DNA of 34,634 bases from the NCBI GenBank assembly GCA_945866305.1, contig CAMBGS010000009.1:1-34634 (forward strand), given 5' to 3'. The DNA comes from Bifidobacterium breve (GTDB lineage: Bacteria; Actinomycetota; Actinomycetes; Nanopelagicales; Nanopelagicaceae). Below the pieces are notes generated by a model. It had not been told where the DNA came from and did no database searches. It worked only from the letters and a program-made list of their open reading frames with translations. The translations under genes and the position numbers were made by a program. Shown here in pieces: positions 23,666 through 31,492 of the stretch (within the stretch, counting starts at the first letter, position 1; every line of letters starts with the position of its first letter).

Positions 23666-25056
23666 CTACGTAGCGCAGCAGCGAGAGAACGGAAATCTTC
23701 GACCAAGATGTCGATCTCTCTCTGTCCGTGAGCCAAACTAATTAACCACTGCTCATCTAGTCCAGGAGGCGTAATAATGCCGCGGTTTAGCGACCAAAGC
23801 CAAGAGAGTTCAGCGACTGCAAAATCTGTTGCCTTGTAATCACGATAGTTGCGAACAGGTTTTGTAGACCAAGTAATACAGCCTTTAACACCAAATCCAA
23901 CGGTATGTGCTGGAAGTTGGTACTCATCAATAATTTCAGAAATTCGTTCTAGAGCTTGTTGATTTAGCGCTTCTGCTGCAGCCAAGGTCTCTTCATTACA
24001 AATTTTATCTACTGCGCGAACACCAGCCATTGCTAATGGATTTCCGTTAAATGTGCCGAAGTGGGCCATTTTTCCGCTAGTCACATAATCCATGTATTTC
24101 TGCTTGCCACCAAATGCAGCAAGCGTCATTCCGCCACCAATTGATTTAGCAAGGGTAATTAAATCCGGTTGCACACCAAGTCTTTGTGCAGCGCCTTGAT
24201 GACCAGCGGTTAGACCTGTCTTTACTTCATCAAAAATCAAAACGATTCCGTATTGATCACATAATTCGCGAACACGTTCTAGATAGCCCGCATCAGGAAG
24301 AACGATTCCAATATTTTCAAGAACTGGCTCAACAATGAAGCAAGCAATTGTTGCTGAATATTTTTCGAAAATTGCTGCCAGTGAATCAGCGTTGTTATAA
24401 GGAACTACAAAAACTTTTCCGGCTACTAGATTTTCATCTGCGACAGGAGTTGGGAAATCTGGATCTCCAGTATATTCAACTTTAGGTTTTGCTGATACAA
24501 CAAATGGGTCGTAGCTACCGTGATAGCCGCCTTCTACCTTAACGATGTCGCTCTTTCCAGTTGCCGATCTCGCAACGCGGACCGCATACATAGTTGATTC
24601 AGTACCTGAATTTGTAAATCGAACTTGGTCTATTCTGAAGCGACGACAGATTCTTTCTGCTGCATCAGTTGAAATTGGAGAAGGTGTTACAAAGAGCATT
24701 CCGGTATCAAGGGCTGATTTAGCTTCTTCTACGACTACCGGGTTCAAATGTCCGGCGAGCATTGCGCCGAAGCCCATGGAAAGGTCGAGCAACTCACGAC
24801 CATCAACATCTGTCATCCACGCGCCTTTAGCGGAGACGATAGAGATCGGATAAGGATTCCAGTGCTGGAAGCTGGAGGTGACACCGAGGGGGAGCGACTT
24901 CATTGAGCGTGCGCTCTCAGTTGCTGAACCCTTAGTGTTCTTAGTAAACAGTAGCCATTCTGAGGCCAGTAAAGAGGCTACTTTCTCAGGCGATATCGGC
25001 GTGGATGTTGCTGGTAGTGATCTAAAAGTTTCCGCGTGATGCGATTGTGTAATCAT
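23662..25056 (-). CDS. Class III aminotransferase, glutamate-1-semialdehyde aminomutase-like
   Basis: A 464-residue PLP enzyme. NSGTESTMYAVRVARS and EGGYHGSYD bind the cofactor phosphate; FDEVKTGL holds the PLP-ring Asp (D276); LAKSIGGG holds the Schiff-base lysine (K304); HFGTFNGNPLAMA follows. These match the HemL/ornithine-aminotransferase family, most like HemL-type members. HemL proper is about 430 residues; this has roughly 45 extra at the N-terminus, and no haem gene is adjacent, so it is more likely a catabolic aminotransferase or aminomutase. The start could be ATG 25056 or the TTG at 25074, and no strong ribosome site decides. A small inverted repeat lies just upstream. Confidence 0.82.
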   Translation of the reverse strand: MITQSHHAETFRSLPATSTPISPEKVASLLASEWLLFTKNTKGSATESARSMKSLPLGVTSSFQHWNPYPISIVSAKGAWMTDVDGRELLDLSMGFGAMLAGHLNPVVVEEAKSALDTGMLFVTPSPISTDAAERICRRFRIDQVRFTNSGTESTMYAVRVARSATGKSDIVKVEGGYHGSYDPFVVSAKPKVEYTGDPDFPTPVADENLVAGKVFVVPYNNADSLAAIFEKYSATIACFIVEPVLENIGIVLPDAGYLERVRELCDQYGIVLIFDEVKTGLTAGHQGAAQRLGVQPDLITLAKSIGGGMTLAAFGGKQKYMDYVTSGKMAHFGTFNGNPLAMAGVRAVDKICNEETLAAAEALNQQALERISEIIDEYQLPAHTVGFGVKGCITWSTKPVRNYRDYKATDFAVAELSWLWSLNRGIITPPGLDEQWLISLAHGQREIDILVEDFRSLAAALRS

Positions 25057-25252
25057 TTTAAAGCTGTACGGCAAAGGTTTCTGATTTAGAAACTCGTTTG
25101 AGAAGTACTCTCCCCATCGTTGTCACTCTTTCGAGCGCCCACTAAGTATCTCTGAAGTCAAAAAAAGTTGCAACCCCTACCCCTTTTTATGCGAGAAATT
25201 CGGGCGTGTCTGAATAAACTTGTCCTAATTATGGAACTTATGGAAAAAATAA
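25057..25252. other. Divergent intergenic region with inverted and direct repeats
   Basis: This 196-nt region is the longest without a gene. It holds an inverted repeat GTTTCT-GATTT-AGAAAC (25077-25093) just before the aminotransferase start, a possible operator. On the + side a near-tandem repeat TTATGGAA (25229-25236 and 25238-25245) precedes the PGPGW gene. A 10-codon ORF (ATG 25231 to TAG 25263) overlaps the start at 25253; it may be chance. No clear -35/-10 pair was found. Confidence 0.35.
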
Positions 25253-25582
25253 ATGAAAATTAGAAATTGGATTAAAAAAACTAAAGCTGGCCGTTTTTTC
25301 TGGCGCGTGGTCATTGGTGTCGTTGGCGGAACAATAACCGTTTTAGGTGCAATTGCATTAGTTGGTCCGGGCCCTGGAATTTTAATTGTGATTGCCGGAC
25401 TGGGTATTTTGGCAACTGAATTTGCTTGGGCTTCGCGAGTTATGGTTCACACAAGAACTTATGCGCAGAAAGCAGCCGATAAAGTTGGAATACCAAAATG
25501 GGTTCAATTCGCACTTATTGCTGGTGCGGCAGTTTTATCAATTCTTGTAATTTTATATTTGTATTCAGCAGGAAAAATTTAA
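25253..25582 (+). CDS. Small PGPGW-motif transmembrane protein
   Basis: A 109-residue membrane protein. The basic N-terminus (KIRNWIKKTKAGRFFWR) is followed by a hydrophobic segment around 19-40 and the motif GPGPGILIVIAGLGILATEFAWA (38-60), diagnostic of the PGPGW/TIGR02611-type family of actinobacteria. A further hydrophobic span lies at about 84-104. No function is established for the family. It is convergent with tryptophan dioxygenase with a shared TTAA. Confidence 0.85.
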   Translation: MKIRNWIKKTKAGRFFWRVVIGVVGGTITVLGAIALVGPGPGILIVIAGLGILATEFAWASRVMVHTRTYAQKAADKVGIPKWVQFALIAGAAVLSILVILYLYSAGKI

Positions 25583-26376
25583 AACTGAGAACGAATATCC
25601 CAAAGATCTTTAAAAACTGGATTAAATAAAGTACTTGCTAAGTACTTAACTCCATCAGAGCCACCGGTACCCATTTTCTGTCCGATAGTGCGCTCAACCA
25701 TCTTTACGTGGCGGTAGCGCCACTCTTGCAGCCCTTCATCAATATCCATCAAACGTTCGCAGACCATTGCTGACTCAGGATCGCTGCGATGAACTTCTAA
25801 CAAAGCGTCAATTACCCTTGGATCAGATTGATAATGGGTTGATTTATCGCGTTTTAAAATTTCAACGGGGATCTTATGTCCGCGTTTTGCAAGATAAACC
25901 AGAGTCGAATCCCATATTGAGTTGCGAGATGCAATCTCCTTAATTTCTGCTTGGACATCTAAAGGCAGATGCGAAGCCATTTTAGAATCTCTGCGACCTA
26001 AGAGCGCTTCAACTTTTCTAAACTGAGCGGACTGGAAACCACTTGATGATGAGAGATAACCGCGGAAGGCGTTAAATTGCAGCGGCGTCATAGTTTCTAA
26101 AATATCAACCTGAGTTACACAGACTTTTAGAATTGTGCGAATTCGTCCAAGTATGGCCAGTGATCGATGTGTGTCGCCTGACTCAAGCGATTTTCCAGCC
26201 TCGTTGAATTCGTGAATTAACTGTTTAAACCAAAGTTCGTAACTCTGATGGATGATAATAAATAGCATTTCATCGTGCTCTGGGCCCTCAGATAAAGGGT
26301 TTTGTAATTCAAGTAACTTATCAATTGCTAAATAAGAAGTGTAAGTAAGAGCAGAATCAAAATCGGCATCGCTCAC
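25579..26376 (-). CDS. kynA: Tryptophan 2,3-dioxygenase
   Basis: A 265-residue haem enzyme that opens the indole ring of L-tryptophan to N-formylkynurenine. Family marks are TYTSYLAIDKLLELQNP near the N-terminus, HDEMLFIIIHQSYELWFKQ with substrate-site H43, FNAFRGYL and GFQSAQFR for substrate carboxylate binding, and RYRHVKMVERTIG with the proximal haem ligand H223, followed by GTGGSDG. Length is near the bacterial norm. GTG start, overlapping the kynureninase stop in GTGA. It is therefore the second gene of a kynU-kynA operon. Kynurenine formamidase is not in the window. Confidence 0.96.
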   Translation of the reverse strand: MSDADFDSALTYTSYLAIDKLLELQNPLSEGPEHDEMLFIIIHQSYELWFKQLIHEFNEAGKSLESGDTHRSLAILGRIRTILKVCVTQVDILETMTPLQFNAFRGYLSSSSGFQSAQFRKVEALLGRRDSKMASHLPLDVQAEIKEIASRNSIWDSTLVYLAKRGHKIPVEILKRDKSTHYQSDPRVIDALLEVHRSDPESAMVCERLMDIDEGLQEWRYRHVKMVERTIGQKMGTGGSDGVKYLASTLFNPVFKDLWDIRSQF

Positions 26377-27647
26377 GTGACTCTCGAATCTGTTGTTTCA
26401 ATCTTCTCATATTGTCGAGAAGCGACTAGATCGCGGATGCGCGCAAAACCATCCCAAACTTCTACATAAGAAGTTGGAAGTGGAGCAATTGCTAATCTAA
26501 TTGAATTAGGTGTTCGATAGTCCGGAATGACGTCAGCAAATTCTCGTAACGCTACACAGATACGTGCCGCATCGGGATGACCTAGAGAGATATGCCCACC
26601 ACGTTCTTGGGGATTTCTTGAGGTTAATAAAGTAAATCCAAGCTCTGCCAGCCAAGCATCGTAGAGCTGAATCATCATCTCAGTTCCGATCGCAGCCTTT
26701 TCTGAAATCGCACCGATTCCGGCTTCTTCGATCATGGTGAATGCGCTCCTAATGCAACGTAATCCGATCAGCGAAGGACTTGCAATTTGAAAACCGCGAA
26801 TGCCTTGTGCTTTCTCAAAATCTGGTCCCATTGCAAATTGATCGCCTTGTGAAAACCAACCTTGGATTGGAACTTGCAACTCGGCTTGCACTTTTTTATT
26901 CACATAAAGCCAAGCAGGCGCACCCGGGCCAGAATTTCCATATTTATATGTGCATCCAACTGCAATATCAACGCCATTTTTATCAAAGTCCATTTCAATG
27001 GCACCGACTGCGTGGCTGGCATCCCACAACATAAAGGCTCCGTGTTTGCGCACTAAATCGGTCAGGGATTTAATGTCATTGCGGGCACCCGAACGATATT
27101 GAATTACTTCTAAAGTAACTAGCGCTACATCATCATTTAAGAAAGGCGCAAGAATTTCGGGAGTTATTCGTTCGTGCTCAGCCGAACCTGCAGATTCGTT
27201 ATCGATTATGACTAGCTTCAATCCAAATTGTTTTGCAATTCCATCCAAAATGTAACGATCAGTGGGGAAATTTGCAGCATCCGTGATTATTGTTTTTCGA
27301 CCAGGGCGTGCATGAATTGCAGCCAGGGCTAATTGATAGAAATTTACGGATGTTGTATCGCAAGCAAGAACTTGGCCAGCAGCAGATCCAAGGGTGGCGC
27401 GGCCAATTAAATCTCCGGTTGGCTGCGCCTCATCCACCCAGTGGCCCCATCCAGTAACAACCTCAGGGCCCCACTCATCTTTCATAAATGCATTGACAGC
27501 ATCAACCGTGGTTAGCGGGAGTCTGCCTAAAGAATTTCCATCTAGATAGCAGATATTCGGATCGCTGATTACAAATTGGGAACGGAAGCGAGCCAATGGA
27601 TCGCGAGCATCTAGGTCGAGTGCAAATTGACGGTCAGTGGCTTTCAT
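26373..27647 (-). CDS. kynU: Kynureninase
   Basis: A 424-residue fold-type-I PLP enzyme that cleaves kynurenine to anthranilate and alanine. The start CYLDGNSLGRLP (33-44) and GWGHWVDEAQPTGDLIGR are family-specific. The PLP-binding Asp is in LWDASHAVGAIEMD, and the Schiff-base lysine is K235 in VGCTYKYGNSGPG. TACCTT lies exactly 6 nt before ATG 27647, so a leaderless mRNA is likely. It is co-transcribed with tryptophan dioxygenase downstream, and is divergent from the ABC-F gene by only 24 nt. With no formamidase visible, the operon as seen gives two of the three steps from tryptophan to anthranilate. Confidence 0.96.
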   Translation of the reverse strand: MKATDRQFALDLDARDPLARFRSQFVISDPNICYLDGNSLGRLPLTTVDAVNAFMKDEWGPEVVTGWGHWVDEAQPTGDLIGRATLGSAAGQVLACDTTSVNFYQLALAAIHARPGRKTIITDAANFPTDRYILDGIAKQFGLKLVIIDNESAGSAEHERITPEILAPFLNDDVALVTLEVIQYRSGARNDIKSLTDLVRKHGAFMLWDASHAVGAIEMDFDKNGVDIAVGCTYKYGNSGPGAPAWLYVNKKVQAELQVPIQGWFSQGDQFAMGPDFEKAQGIRGFQIASPSLIGLRCIRSAFTMIEEAGIGAISEKAAIGTEMMIQLYDAWLAELGFTLLTSRNPQERGGHISLGHPDAARICVALREFADVIPDYRTPNSIRLAIAPLPTSYVEVWDGFARIRDLVASRQYEKIETTDSRVT

Positions 27648-27653
27648 AGTTGA

Positions 27654-27663
27654 AAGGTACGCT
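27654..27663. promoter_or_regulatory. Overlapping divergent -10 elements between kynU and the ABC-F gene
   Basis: The sequence AAGGTACGCT contains TACCTT on the minus strand (27659-27654), 6 nt before the kynU ATG, and TACGCT on + (27658-27663), 8 nt before the ABC-F GTG. The two -10 boxes share the central TA. Two transcripts probably cannot initiate at once. Confidence 0.45.
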
Positions 27664-27671
27664 CTCCCATC

Positions 27672-29441
27672 GTGGCGCGCAATCTTGTCAATATCGAAGA
27701 GGTCAGTAAGGCCTTTGATATTAGAGCGCTGCTTGAAAGAGTTTCGCTTGGAGTTTCTGAAGGTGACCGCATTGGAATTGTGGGACGCAACGGTTCAGGT
27801 AAAAGTACTTTAATGAAGGTTATTGCTGCAATTGAAAGTCCTGATGAAGGAAGAGTAACTAAGGCAAATTCAGTCAGAATTGGATTACTTTCACAGGTTG
27901 ATAAAGCTGATCCAAATTCCACGGTAGGTGACGTCGTAATTGGAGATAGAGCAAAACACGAGTGGGCGAGTGATTCTGGAATAAGAGAAGTTTTCACCGG
28001 TTTATTCGGTGGATTTGATGATCATTTATTTGAAAGAAAGTTTTCAACTTTATCTGGCGGAGAAAGACGGCGAGTTGGTCTGGCTAAACTATTAATTGAC
28101 GAACTTGACTTAATTTTGTTGGATGAGCCAACCAACCATCTAGATGTTGAAGGCGTGGCATGGTTAGCAAACCATTTAAATAGCCGTAAATCATTAGCAG
28201 TTCTTGTGATCACACACGATAGATGGTTTCTAGATGCAGTCACTGACCGCACTTGGGAAGTAGTTGGCGGCAAGGTAGAAGAGTACGACGGCGGATACTC
28301 CGCATTTGTTTTAGCTAAAGCAGAACGGTCTCGCCAAGCCAGCGCAATGGATGCAAGAAGAAATAATTTAATTCGCAAGGAACTTGCCTGGTTACGAAGA
28401 GGAGCACCGGCTAGAACAACAAAACCTAAATTTCGCGTAGATGCCGCAAATGTTCTGATAGCAGAGGAGCCTGCACCACGCGATCAAGGTGAGTTATTGA
28501 AATTCGCACGCAACCGTCTAGGCAATACAGTGTACGAAGCGCATCATTTACAAGTTCGAGCTGGTGAAAAAGAGTTAATTGATGATCTGTACTGGAATGT
28601 TGGTCCAGGAGATCGCATCGGAATTGTTGGAATAAATGGATCCGGCAAAACAACGCTGATGCGGACGTTGGCTGGTGAGTTACAGCCATTTGCTGGGAAA
28701 TTAACAACAGGGATAACAGTTAAAGCAGCATTTCTAACTCAACATCTCGATGAGTTAAATCCCGAATGGCGAGTGCTGGAAGCGGTCGAAAAGGTTGCGT
28801 CCCACATAGAGCTTGGTAATGGAAAATCACTTTCGGCTTCACAACTCTGCGAACGATTAGGTTTTGATAAAGATTCACAATGGACGCCTGTACGAGATTT
28901 ATCTGGAGGCGAGAAGCGCAGATTACAATTAACGCGATTGCTAATGGACTCACCGAATGTATTGTTATTAGATGAGCCAACTAATGATTTTGATATTGAA
29001 ACGCTAACCGAGTTGGAAGACCTGCTAGATAGTTATGGTGGGTCTCTAATTGTTATCTCGCACGATAGATATTTCTTAGAACGAGTCTGTGATCGATTTG
29101 TTGGGTTATTAGGAGATAAATCTTTGCGAGATTTACCTCGCGGCGTTGACCAATACTTGGAACAGCGTGAAGCTTCTCTGCAACAACCAAACTCAGATAC
29201 AAAAGTGAAGAGCGCTTCCTCAGCCGCAGAGCAACGCCAACTCAAAAAGGACTTGGTGCGCGTTGAGAGACAGATTCAGAAATCAAAAGAAAAGATTGCT
29301 GAGTTAGAATTAGCACAAGAAATGGTGGCATTTCATCCCACTGAGTTATTAAGAATCAGCGAAGAACTTGAAAATCAGCGCGCGGAATTAAACACTCGAG
29401 AAGAAGAATGGCTGGAAATCACAGATCAACTGGGTGATTGA
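27672..29441 (+). CDS. ABC-F family ATPase (Uup-like)
   Basis: A 589-residue soluble protein with two ABC domains and no membrane segment. Domain 1 has Walker A GRNGSGKST (38-46), signature LSGGERRRVGLAKLL and Walker B LILLDEPTNHLD. Domain 2 has GINGSGKTT, DLSGGEKRRLQLTRLL and VLLLDEPTNDFD. The C-terminus (about 515-589) is a charged coiled coil as in Uup. ABC-F proteins act on the ribosome or, for Uup, in recombination and replication-linked processes. GTG start; the N-terminus LVNIEEVSKAF fits actinobacterial homologues. I cannot separate EttA, Uup or resistance subtypes with certainty, but the long C-terminal coil favours Uup. Confidence 0.92.
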   Translation: MARNLVNIEEVSKAFDIRALLERVSLGVSEGDRIGIVGRNGSGKSTLMKVIAAIESPDEGRVTKANSVRIGLLSQVDKADPNSTVGDVVIGDRAKHEWASDSGIREVFTGLFGGFDDHLFERKFSTLSGGERRRVGLAKLLIDELDLILLDEPTNHLDVEGVAWLANHLNSRKSLAVLVITHDRWFLDAVTDRTWEVVGGKVEEYDGGYSAFVLAKAERSRQASAMDARRNNLIRKELAWLRRGAPARTTKPKFRVDAANVLIAEEPAPRDQGELLKFARNRLGNTVYEAHHLQVRAGEKELIDDLYWNVGPGDRIGIVGINGSGKTTLMRTLAGELQPFAGKLTTGITVKAAFLTQHLDELNPEWRVLEAVEKVASHIELGNGKSLSASQLCERLGFDKDSQWTPVRDLSGGEKRRLQLTRLLMDSPNVLLLDEPTNDFDIETLTELEDLLDSYGGSLIVISHDRYFLERVCDRFVGLLGDKSLRDLPRGVDQYLEQREASLQQPNSDTKVKSASSAAEQRQLKKDLVRVERQIQKSKEKIAELELAQEMVAFHPTELLRISEELENQRAELNTREEEWLEITDQLGD

Positions 29442-29443
29442 GT

Positions 29444-29449
29444 TAAAAT
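29444..29449 (+). promoter_or_regulatory. Leaderless-type -10 of the YqhA-like gene
   Basis: TAAAAT lies 6 nt before ATG 29456, only a few bases after the ABC-F stop. It could drive a separate leaderless transcript for the two membrane-protein genes. Confidence 0.4.
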
Positions 29450-29455
29450 CTATCC

Positions 29456-29989
29456 ATGAGCCAAATTTCACACATCGTTGAAGTAATTCTCTTCCGCAGC
29501 CGTTTCTTACTTGCCCCGCTATATCTTGGGCTAGTTGGAGCGCTCATCCTCTTGGCTTACCGCTTTGTTGTTGAATTTTGGCACTTAGCGGAAAAGACCG
29601 CAGACATGAGTGCGAGTGAGTTCACGCTTTCTTTACTAGCACTTCTTGATTTAACGCTACTTGCAAACCTTATTCTGATGGTCATATTTGCGGGTTATGA
29701 AAACTTTGTATCGCGCATAGATATCGCGCTGGAATCCAAAGATCGCCCACATTGGATGGGAACAATCGACTTCAGTGGCTTGAAGATTAAGCTCATTGGA
29801 TCACTTGTTGCAATTTCAGTAATCGAACTTTTGAAAGATTTTATTGAATTAGCCGGAGAAGCAGAAGTTGGCGAAGGCACTATTTGGAGAATTGCCATTC
29901 ACCTAACCTTTGTAATTTCTGGAGTGCTTTTCGCGCTGATGGATTGGATCGCTGATAAGCGCGAATTCCACGGCACCCATCCACAGTGA
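29456..29989 (+). CDS. YqhA/UPF0114-family membrane protein
   Basis: A 177-residue inner-membrane protein with three to four hydrophobic spans (about 18-38, 57-80, 105-128, 145-163). FRSRFLLAPLYLGLVGAL, the LLDLTLLANLILMVIFAGYENFVSR segment and HWMGTIDFSGLKIKL are characteristic of the YqhA family. Function is not established. The last bases overlap the next gene in GTGA. Confidence 0.88.
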   Translation: MSQISHIVEVILFRSRFLLAPLYLGLVGALILLAYRFVVEFWHLAEKTADMSASEFTLSLLALLDLTLLANLILMVIFAGYENFVSRIDIALESKDRPHWMGTIDFSGLKIKLIGSLVAISVIELLKDFIELAGEAEVGEGTIWRIAIHLTFVISGVLFALMDWIADKREFHGTHPQ

Positions 29990-30945
29990 CCAAAGGTAAT
30001 TCCAAGCTTGATTTTCTAGCCGCAATTTCTGGGCTGATGATTGCGCTGCAAGCGCGCGCAAATGGTGAGCTCTCATATCGAATGGGAAATCCAATCGAAG
30101 CAGCGCTCGTTTCTTTTGGTTCAGGTTTAATTCTTATCACGTTTATTTCAATCTTCACTCCATCGATACGAAATGGAATGCAGAACTTAAAGGGTGCTGT
30201 TAGAAGCAAAGAGATTCCGGTGTGGACTCTCTTTGCTGGCATGCTCGGTGGAAGTTTTGTGGCGGTTCAAACACAAATTGTTCCGATAATTGGTGTTGCA
30301 ATATATTCCGTAGCATCAATCGCTGGACAGACGGCTGCTTCTCTGATGGTTGATCGCATCGGTTTAACCGGCGGTGGCAAAAAACCAATAACAATAAGAA
30401 GATTAACTGCAGCCGGAGTAACGGTTTTAGCGGTTCTAATTTCTGTAAGTGACCGGATAGAAGCCGATAATTTCTCACTTTTTGCCGTTGCATTCGGTTG
30501 TTTTGCAGGCTGCATTGTTGGCGTACAACGTGCCTTAAACGGTCAGATAAATGAGAGTACTCGCCAGAGTTTTGCGACATCGTGGCTTAACTTCATAATG
30601 GGAACAACGTTTCTCGTTATCTTTCTAGCGATTGGTGTATTTATCAATCGAACCGAATTGGTCGCTCTACCTTCGGGACCGTGGTGGATGTATATGGGTG
30701 GAACAATCGGCGTTATCTATATCGCCTTTACATCAACAATTGTTCAACACTTAGGAGTTCTAACATTTACACTAATCAGCGTCGGTGGACAGTTAGTTGG
30801 CTCATTACTTATTGATTTTTACTCGCCAACTCAAGGTGTGCAGATAAGTGCTTATTTGGTCACCGGAATTGTTATGACCTATATTGGAATTATCGTTGGC
30901 GGCGTCGGTAGTTTACCAAGGCGGAAATTAAAGAAGCAGTTATAA
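29986..30945 (+). CDS. DMT-superfamily transporter (YdcZ-type)
   Basis: A 319-residue membrane protein with about ten hydrophobic segments arranged in two halves, as in the drug/metabolite transporter fold. AISGLMIALQARANGELSYRMGNPIEAALVSFG in the first half and GVQRALNGQINESTRQSFATSWLNFIMGT in the second half repeat the same Gly/Asn/Phe pattern, typical of the duplicated YdcZ (DUF606) domain. The start is GTG 29986, coupled to the upstream YqhA-like gene. Substrate unknown. Its last 56 nt overlap the dedA gene on the other strand, an unusually long convergent overlap. Confidence 0.85.
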   Translation: MTKGNSKLDFLAAISGLMIALQARANGELSYRMGNPIEAALVSFGSGLILITFISIFTPSIRNGMQNLKGAVRSKEIPVWTLFAGMLGGSFVAVQTQIVPIIGVAIYSVASIAGQTAASLMVDRIGLTGGGKKPITIRRLTAAGVTVLAVLISVSDRIEADNFSLFAVAFGCFAGCIVGVQRALNGQINESTRQSFATSWLNFIMGTTFLVIFLAIGVFINRTELVALPSGPWWMYMGGTIGVIYIAFTSTIVQHLGVLTFTLISVGGQLVGSLLIDFYSPTQGVQISAYLVTGIVMTYIGIIVGGVGSLPRRKLKKQL

Positions 30946-31492
30946 AGAAAGCCGCGATTGCGTAAGACCAAGTTTTAACCCAAGGCAAAGTTGCCGCGTA
31001 GAACCCAGTTAGAGTGATTCCAACACCCCAAAGTAAAGCACCTAACGTATTTGCAGACAGAAATTTGTAGTAATTCATCTTTGCTGCGCCCGCAATCGGT
31101 GGAACAAAAGTGCGAATCCACGGAAAGAAACGGGCGGCGACAACCGCCCACCACCCAGTCTTTTCATAAAATGCTTCAGCATTAACAATCATTCGTTGCA
31201 TTCGAGGTGATTTTCTCTTATCCAAATAAGGGCGACCAACAACTCTGCCGATCACGAAGCCAACTTGATCCCCAAAAAATGCCGCCAGAAAAATGGCGGT
31301 GACTAAAATTACAATGTTTATATTTCCGTGCGCCGCTGCGACAAGGCCTGCGCTAAACAAAATTGAATCGCCTGGTAAGAAGAACCCAATCAAAAGTCCA
31401 GTTTCGATAAACACGATCCCAGCAACCACGATGTAGAAAATAAATGGAGCAAGTGAAGACAATTGAGCATCAAAAGATGCGGCTAACTCCAT
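30890..31492 (-). CDS. DedA-family membrane protein
   Basis: A 200-residue inner-membrane protein. FIETGLLIGFFLPGDSILFSAG (29-50) and the signature ARFFPWIRTFVPPIAGAAKMNYYKF near 120-145 with its key Arg and Pro residues define the DedA/SNARE-associated family, implicated in lipid-carrier flipping and membrane homeostasis. It has four to five hydrophobic spans. Its ATG directly follows the malic enzyme TAA with no gap. The last 18 codons overlap the convergent DMT transporter gene. Confidence 0.92.
   Translation of the reverse strand: MELAASFDAQLSSLAPFIFYIVVAGIVFIETGLLIGFFLPGDSILFSAGLVAAAHGNINIVILVTAIFLAAFFGDQVGFVIGRVVGRPYLDKRKSPRMQRMIVNAEAFYEKTGWWAVVAARFFPWIRTFVPPIAGAAKMNYYKFLSANTLGALLWGVGITLTGFYAATLPWVKTWSYAIAAFFITASLISALVNYRRRQR

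Noticed and set aside
25231-25263. Ten-codon ORF overlapping the PGPGW gene start, possible leader peptide
   Set aside because: Too short to support, has no regulatory codon run and arises from a repeated TTATGGAA.
27644-27997. 117-codon minus-strand ORF with Ser/Thr/Leu-rich protein
   Set aside because: It lies wholly antisense to the ABC-F gene, whose Walker A region it mirrors, and its composition is that of a shadow frame.
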